A stretch of DNA of 34,178 nucleotides from NCBI RefSeq assembly GCF_008831285.2, contig NW_022205255.1, positions 1 to 34,178 of the forward strand, written 5' to 3'. This DNA is from Nymphaea colorata (lineage: Eukaryota; Streptophyta; Magnoliopsida; Nymphaeales; Nymphaeaceae). The notes under the pieces are model-generated. The model made no database searches. It had not been told where the DNA came from and was given only the letters and a program-made list of their open reading frames with translations. How positions within the stretch are numbered: the stretch's first letter is position 1; each line of letters starts with the position of its first letter. The translations under genes and the position numbers were made by a program. Below are positions 29,139 to 34,178 of this stretch, one piece after another.

Positions 29139-29645
29139 ATGATAACCAGTTACCGTCCTCCATCCCGGACCAAAATCACCTCCAACGTTGCCAACATCAA
29201 GTAAAGACACAATCCCACCAACACCCATACCCGAATCTTCCACTTTTCATAACAACCCCGCAAAAGCACAACTCCAAATGCACTCCACTTTCCACTCCCA
29301 AATATTCAACGCATCCTCACCTCAAATCGTCACCCATGATGCCAACCATCGACCCCATTCCCAAATAGGCCAAACAGTTACGTATCACAACAATACGAGA
29401 CAGCAGAGACAAGTATCGCTGAATCGAGGCATGAAGGAAAGCGACGCCATTGGAGTAGGAATGAAGGAATTCAACGATACACACAAACAATAGTCATCAA
29501 CAACATACCGAATGACCATACCTTCGGCAGGACAAGAAAACTAGCTGACCTTTCCTCCTCTCCTATCTACGATCTAGCCGTCAAACACCCCCACAATAGG
29601 CAAATCAATACGATACCTATCTTCCCAGTCCAATCCTACCTGTGA
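29139..29645 (+). CDS. Small unknown protein, frame uncertain (about 169 aa)
   Basis: ATG 29139 (MITSYRPPSRTKITSNVANI) and TGA 29643-29645 are in the same frame, but a TGA interrupts it near 29338. A path with three -1 steps avoids it and passes through MMPTIDPIPKEAKQLRITTI, RGMKESDAIGVGMKEFNDTH and VINNIPNDHTFGRTRKLADL, finishing NRQINTIPIFPVQSYL. All three frames are quite open here, so the path is an inference. The SYRPPS start echoes the YRPPSF segment near 15130. Function unknown. Confidence 0.4.
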
Positions 29646-29707
29646 TAATGATGATGAGGGTAACTTTATCATGATTAACAATAAAAGACAACTCCAAAAT
29701 ATAATTA

Positions 29708-30640
29708 TCATTTGCTATTTATTGCTGTAGTTGGTGCATCCTTGAGCTTACGATGAAACGATCCCCACGATGATGAATACCGATCCGATGGTGCTGATGT
29801 AATTCACTTTTTCTCCATATCTTAGCACGCTAATGAAATTGCCCATTATGATGGCGCTGAAGGAGAGAGTGGTGATAAGTCCTAAGTTTTTGCTCATCAT
29901 CAACGCCCCAATGTAGCACAGTTGCCCTACGGTCATCGGTATGCCTGAGAAGAGGAGCGCTTTGAAGAAGTATTCGAATCCCATGTGCGAATAGGTGTGC
30001 TTTGTCTCAGTGATGGGGAATATTAATGCGGAACTCAAGAAGATGAGTATTCCTTGGATGAAATTTACTTCAGCCGTCTGCACTCCTCTTAGTTTTTGGT
30101 CACTATCACTCCATACGAGTGAATAGCCATCACCGTCACTAAGCAGAGAGCCGCAAAGACCATCACCATCGGGTCCTGGGATTGGTAGTGCATGAACTTG
30201 GACTTGTCCAGTTCCACATCCTCGAAGAAGGTGATGATGTAGGAACCGTTTGCAGTCAACGCCACTCCCACGATGCTTAGCATCAAGAAGGCTATTTGGC
30301 CTCGATTGATGGTGATCCCGTATGCCAGGTAGTCGTAGATGAAGACGAAGATGGGTGATATGGCGCCCAGCGTGAAGGCTACGGGTAGGGGCAGGTAGAA
30401 TTGCGATATGGTGTAACCGTAGTTGTGGACTATCATGATGCTGTTCCTGACGAGCATCCACTTGAGGTTGTGGGTCGACCTGAAGGTGAGATCCAGTTTC
30501 TGGTATCTCATCAGCAGGAAGCAGATCACGATGACTGATATTCCGCGCATGAGGCTGGTCTCGACGGGGTGGAAGTTGTGTTCGTTGCAGTAGATGTACC
30601 CCCCTCCGAAGGAACAGCTGCCCACCACCATCATCACCAT
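29708..30640 (-). CDS. DMT-superfamily (EamA/SLC35-like) membrane transporter
   Basis: About ten hydrophobic helices, including VMMVVGSCSFGGGYIYC, ISVIVICFLLMRYQ, YLPLPVAFTLGAISPIFVFI, IAFLMLSIVGVALTANGSYI, FIQGILIFLSSALIFPI and TIGSVFIIVG. The order and the position of SLMRG and YTISQFYLPLPVAFTLGAIS match EamA/SLC35G-like drug-metabolite transporters. One base is missing in a run of A near 30093 (VTKN to KLRGVQTAEV). A 19-nt GT...AG intron (29741-29759) gives a natural end DAPTTAINSK at TGA 29710-29708. The start is ATG 30640; an alternative N-terminus from ATG 30707 is open but out of frame. Substrate unknown. Confidence 0.75.
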
Positions 30641-30659
30641 GGCTGCAGTCTATTGCGAA

Positions 30660-30966
30660 ATGCACGATCCTCCCTAGTTCCTCGCTGAAAATATATTCAA
30701 CATCCAACCCTAACTTTACGAATATCGACTGGCCTGAACAGCTAGATTAGATCGCAAAAAGCTATATTTGGTCACTGGAACCTCGGAATAGAATCTGGCT
30801 CATTTGGAAGAGCTGTGGATTGCCAATTGGTTGAATCAGGGAATGAACTTTTCTGAATGCGGTATGGGCGAAATGGGGCTTCTGGGAGAATAACATCACA
30901 TCAAATAAGAGGATAACTTCAAAACCTCAGCTGGACCCTTTCCGGTTGGAGTGCCAAAACACATGA
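30660..30966 (+). CDS. Putative small protein (about 102 aa)
   Basis: ATG 30660 (MHDPPEFLAENIFNIQPELY), then -1 steps lead through DWPEQLDEIAKSYIWSL and SEENLAHLEELWIANWLNQG to DNFKTSAGPFPVGVP before a TGA at 30964-30966. Acidic and helical, with several UAR codons in sensible positions. Its start lies only 19 bp from the divergent transporter start and two frame steps are needed, so this call is tentative. An ATG seven codons upstream (30639) would overlap the transporter start. Confidence 0.35.
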
Positions 30967-31060
30967 TATATCTAATAACTTAAATTGAAATGTTAATACC
31001 GCTGAGATTAATTATCTTTAAGCAATTATAAAGGCGACGTTTTAATTATTAGTTTTATTC

Positions 31061-33414
31061 ATGAGAACCTGTCAGCAACTGTTGACCTTGCCCTCCTGGC
31101 ACTGCTCTTCGTGGGAACGCAAACCGCATCCACCCAGATGTTCGCCTTCCCCTACAACGACTCCACGACTCCAGTCCCCCCTGCTACTACTCTGATTACA
31201 CCACCAACTCATACTATCGCCCCGTCTACGATCTCGGCCTTCTTGAAGCTGGTAAGTAACTCACATCACCATCATATTCCAAACCTTGGCAGTAGCTGCG
31301 CTCAACACCTCACCCCACTGCTAACACTTTCGGCTTTTACTATGAGGAATTCACCCCCACTGGCGCCAAGAGAACTCCACTCCAAGCAGTGGGAGGAGCT
31401 GCTCCCTCACCTATACGCCTGCTGGAGCAACTGCTGCAACCTACACTTTCACCTTTCCGATCGTCTTCGAGCTGCAGCCACCTTCAAATCCGCCCCGTCA
31501 AGCTCGCTCTCTCAGCACTGCTTCTCTTGCTTGCCTATCAGAAGATTGACTATGTTTCTGTGGAGGTCAGCTACTTCACTCCTCTTGGATTCAGCGTCGC
31601 CAATCCCACTCCATTGAGACCCTGCTCAAGATCACTGAAGTCCTCAGAGACAACATCGTGAAGGTGTTCTACGTTGCCCCAACGCTCCCGCCTTCAAATC
31701 AGTCTCTATCCAGCTTTAATGGATCCTGCTTTCGCAGTCGTAATGCTTTCACTCCCAACTTTCTCTTTCAGGAGTGCAACGGTCTCACTGGAAACGAATG
31801 GGAGCTGACCCACACCCCTCTGAACTGCTGGAATAACCATCCCCTGGATGGCTGGATTTCTGTGAAGAAAAAGCCAATGCTGTCTGTCGAGCAGGCATGT
31901 ACGAAGAATAAGGGGAGTTGTCCACTATTCCTTCAAATTGCCCACCGGTTTCTATGCCTTGGATTATATACAATGCCGCATGGCCAAGAACAACTTCATC
32001 GGTCGCGTTACTTCCAGACTGACCCTATGCCTGCCCTACGATCCTGACTTCGGAGATTACTACTCCAACTTCCAGGGATGCACTCCCTCCTCAGTCTCCA
32101 AGGGTGCTCCCTGCGCCAGCTTCGACACCATCACTCAGTCCTGTGTGCTCTGCATTCCCGGATACACCCTCGTCAACGGATCCTGCTGGGCCAATACCAC
32201 CTGTCCCGCCAGGCAGTACTTCAAATTCGGACAGTGCCTCGATGTGAACGTGAACTGCGGAAACTTCGACATCTTCACTGGCGCCTGCCTCACCTGCGCC
32301 GACCCCGCCAACTACAACCTCGCCAACGGAGTTGCACCCGCAAGAGCGTCACCTGCGCTGCCAACCAGTGGCAGAAGGACTACGTCTGCTACAACGCCTC
32401 CTCACCTGCGCACTTCAATCCCAACACTGGCGCCTGCCTCACCTGCATCAACGAACTCACCAGCTCAACGCTGACGGCACTGCACCCTGATCATCGTCAA
32501 CTGCCCTCCAGGTCAGTACGCCGTTGGTCTCAAGTGCGTCACCATCCCAGTTGAGTGCCTGCAGTTCGACACTACCCTCCAGAAGTGTCTCTCCTGCATC
32601 CCGGATACTACGTTGAGAAGGGAGTCTGCCAGAAGATCGTCTGCCCTGCTGGCCAGGTGCCCTCCAAGTACGGCATCTTCTGCGTCAGCGTTTCCTCCCT
32701 CTGCAAGACTTACGACTCTCTCACTGGCGACTGTCTCTCTGCAACAACAACAACCACGCCGTTAGAAACGGTCAGTGCGTCCAGGTAGCTCTCCTCTCGC
32801 TGGCTGCAAGGAAAGAGAAGCGCTCGGATTCGGTCCCTGCGTTGGCGCTGATGTCAACTGTTTTGCCTTCAACCTGGTCACTGGAAATTGCGATGCCTGC
32901 AACAGCGGTTACTACCTCGACTACACTGGTCGTTGCGCCCTCAATGCCAACTGCGGAGTCGGCCAGTGGAGCGTCAACGGAGAGTGCATCGGCATTCCCG
33001 ACAACTGCTTGGCTGTTGACAGCTTGGGACTCTGCACTCAGTGCCTCAATGGTGACTACCGTCTCCAGCAAGGCAGTGCGTCTACTTCAAGACCTGCAAG
33101 GGCCAGCAATACCTCAACACAGGAGGACAGTGCATCGACGTGAGCCCAACTGCGCCACCTGGAACCCATCCAACGGCCAGTGCATCACTTGCAAGGTGAT
33201 CGGTACTCAGCCATTCCGTGGAGTCTGCTGCCCCGCTGGTCAGGTCTACAGCAGCAACCAGTGCGTTGATGCTACTGCTCTCCAGAACTCCTACCAGGCT
33301 GCCACTGGTCCTTCCTGCCTGATCCGCCACCCCTCCCTCAACTTCTGCCTCAAGTGCGCCAGCGGATACACTCCTGACTACACCGTCCCCTTCGCCTGCG
33401 CCCGCAACCAATGA
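31061..33414 (+). CDS. Secreted cysteine-rich repeat protein with multiple frame changes
   Basis: ATG 31061, then (after one -1 step) a signal-peptide-like VDLALLALLFVGTQTASTQM. A 41-nt GT...AG intron is likely at 31252-31292, the longest seen here. From about 31950 to the TGA at 33412-33414 the protein is a series of CxxC/GY modules: CASFDTITQSCVLCIPGYTL, FDIFTGACLTCADPANYNLA, PNTGACLTC, LQFDTTLQKCLSCIP, YDSLTGDCLS, FNLVTGNCDACNSGYYLDYT, WNPSNGQCITC. These resemble furin-like/EGF-like repeats of ciliate surface or extracellular proteins. No C-terminal membrane segment or GPI signal is evident (ends PFACARNQ). Frame changes occur at about eight or more points, including a C run near 32597 (ATCCCGGATAC beside the intact CCCGGATAC module at 32157). 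Function unknown; perhaps a stalk, lorica or coat component. Confidence 0.6.
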
Positions 33415-33427
33415 TCATCATCCATAT

Positions 33428-33480
33428 CATCATCTTAAATCTTACTTATTAATCCATAATCATCCTTAATCTTACTTATT
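33428..33480. repeat. Imperfect direct repeat, two copies, 30-nt period
   Basis: CATCATCTTAAATCTTACTTATT (33428-33450) and AATCATCCTTAATCTTACTTATT (33458-33480) in the AT-rich spacer between two convergent genes. Probably a simple local duplication in the 3' untranslated or spacer sequence. Confidence 0.6.
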
Positions 33481-33647
33481 CATCAATAGGATCTATAAGA
33501 TCATATCCATTCTTACACCATCTTCATATGCCTTTATTTTATCCATCCCTTCTTATATTCAAGTTCGTATCTTCTCCACAAACAGATAAAAAATATCTAT
33601 CCTCTATCTCAATGGTCTATGGTTGCAATATGAGTATGGTGTATATA

Positions 33648-34083
33648 TCACTCAGCAGCAGTTGGCTTTATCCTGCTTTTCCACGTTGGCAAATAACACA
33701 CACCATCAGAGTGTCCTGGCAGCTGTTCACGCAAAAGGGAATGCAGCAGAGCACCCCCGTAAACAGGAACAGCACGAAGCACCAAGTGTAAGTCACGCCT
33801 CCTGGTACCTTCTTCGGAAAACTGTCTGTCACTCTCAGGCAGTGAGAACACACCAGACCATTGATAGGCTGGAATCCTTGGTTGTTTGGTGGAATCCCTG
33901 GTTATTCGGCTGGAATCCTTGATTGTTGTTGGGTTGGAAGCCCTGATTGGCGTAGGGATTCATAGGGGGCGGGGGTGCGTTGTTGTTGAGAAGTGGTTCG
34001 TGGGTGGTGACGTAGGGATTGCTCATAATATTATAATTCTGTTCAATTCCCATCATATCACCATCCACCATACCATCCTGCAT
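33648..34083 (-). CDS. LITAF-domain (LPS-induced TNF factor-like) membrane-associated zinc protein
   Basis: About 145 aa from ATG 34083. The Pro/Asn/Gln-rich N-terminal region contains PPPPMNPYANQ and three QGFQPNN-type repeats. The C-terminal LITAF domain is unmistakable: VCSHCLRVTDSFPKKVPGGV, then TYTWCFVLFLFTGVLCCIPF, CVNSCQDTLMVCVICQRG. It has the split CxxC...CxxC zinc site around the hydrophobic membrane-inserting helix and the CCxPFC signature. LITAF proteins sit on the cytosolic face of endosomes and lysosomes. Two -1 steps are needed, one inside the third repeat (near 33885, repairable by one C) and one near the end. The start codon lies 16 bp from the telomere repeats. Confidence 0.82.
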
Positions 34084-34099
34084 TTGTTCTCCACGCAAT

Positions 34100-34178
34100 G
34101 GGGTTGGGGTTGGGGTTGGGGGGGTTGGGGTTGGGGTTGGGGTTGGGGTTGGGGTTGGGGTTGGGGTTGGGTTGGGGT
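34100..34178. repeat. Right telomere, (GGGGTT)n
   Basis: Thirteen or so GGGGTT units with one seven-G unit near 34117-34123 and a GGGTT unit at the end. It is the mirror image of the left telomere, so the window is a complete linear chromosome. Confidence 0.98.

Noticed and set aside
30641-30707. N-terminal extension of the transporter from ATG 30707 (MDVEYIFSEELGR)
   Set aside because: It is in the wrong frame relative to the first membrane helix and would need an unsupported 16-nt intron or two frame steps.
1-34178. CRISPR arrays, insertion sequences, prophage or operons
   Set aside because: Telomeres, spliceosomal introns and eukaryotic gene structure show this is a ciliate macronuclear chromosome; no repeat-spacer array or transposase was seen.

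Overview
This is one complete, gene-dense macronuclear chromosome of a ciliate, capped at both ends by C4A2/G4T2 telomere repeats (1-85 and 34100-34178). Coding regions contain many in-frame TAA and TAG codons, and almost every gene ends in TGA. At conserved positions the reassigned codons sit where glutamate is near-invariant: FDTA[TAA]IY and RKHIR[TAA]GL in the aldo-keto reductase, FL[TAA][11 protein letters not shown] in citrate synthase. That points to the UAR=Glu code known from peritrich ciliates (Vorticella/Campanella/Opisthonecta type) rather than the commoner UAR=Gln code. Introns are tiny: 18 of the 22 placed here are exactly 20 nt, GT...AG. Standard-code ORFs therefore cut nearly every gene into pieces, so the gene models below were rebuilt by hand using TGA as the only stop.

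Layout: 0.2-3.8 kb holds a coiled-coil protein (-), ribosomal protein eS24 (+) and a five-exon coiled-coil protein (+), then tRNA-Leu(CAG) (-). 4.0-8.8 kb holds an aldo-keto reductase (-), an unknown protein (-), a protein with an HTH-like region (+) and a glutathione S-transferase (+). 8.9-12.2 kb is a 1079-aa cysteine-rich polytopic membrane protein (-). 12.7-15.7 kb holds a single-pass membrane protein (+), a small acidic protein (-), a G-rich spacer and a partly resolved gene (+). 15.8-17.8 kb is an Hsp110-like chaperone (-). 17.9-25.2 kb holds a giant LRR protein (+), a basic protein (-) and two further unknowns (+,+). 25.3-27.6 kb has a secreted SIMPL/DUF541-like protein (+) and a glyoxysomal/bacterial-type citrate synthase (-). 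27.7-34.1 kb has a Cys-containing helical protein (-), a small protein (+), a DMT/SLC35-like transporter (-), a tiny putative gene (+), a secreted cysteine-rich repeat protein (+) and a LITAF-domain protein (-) whose start codon lies 16 bp from the telomere.

There is no operon-like logic. Genes are monocistronic, on both strands, with short AT-rich spacers and often tail-to-tail. The most striking global pattern is two-sided: about 15 kb of coding sequence (all genes to 17.8 kb with a settled model, plus 25.3-27.6 kb) needs no frame correction, while the other genes beyond 17.8 kb need dozens of frame corrections, nearly all in the same direction (one base missing, often from a short homopolymer). 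This is either deletion-biased assembly error or genuine recoding.
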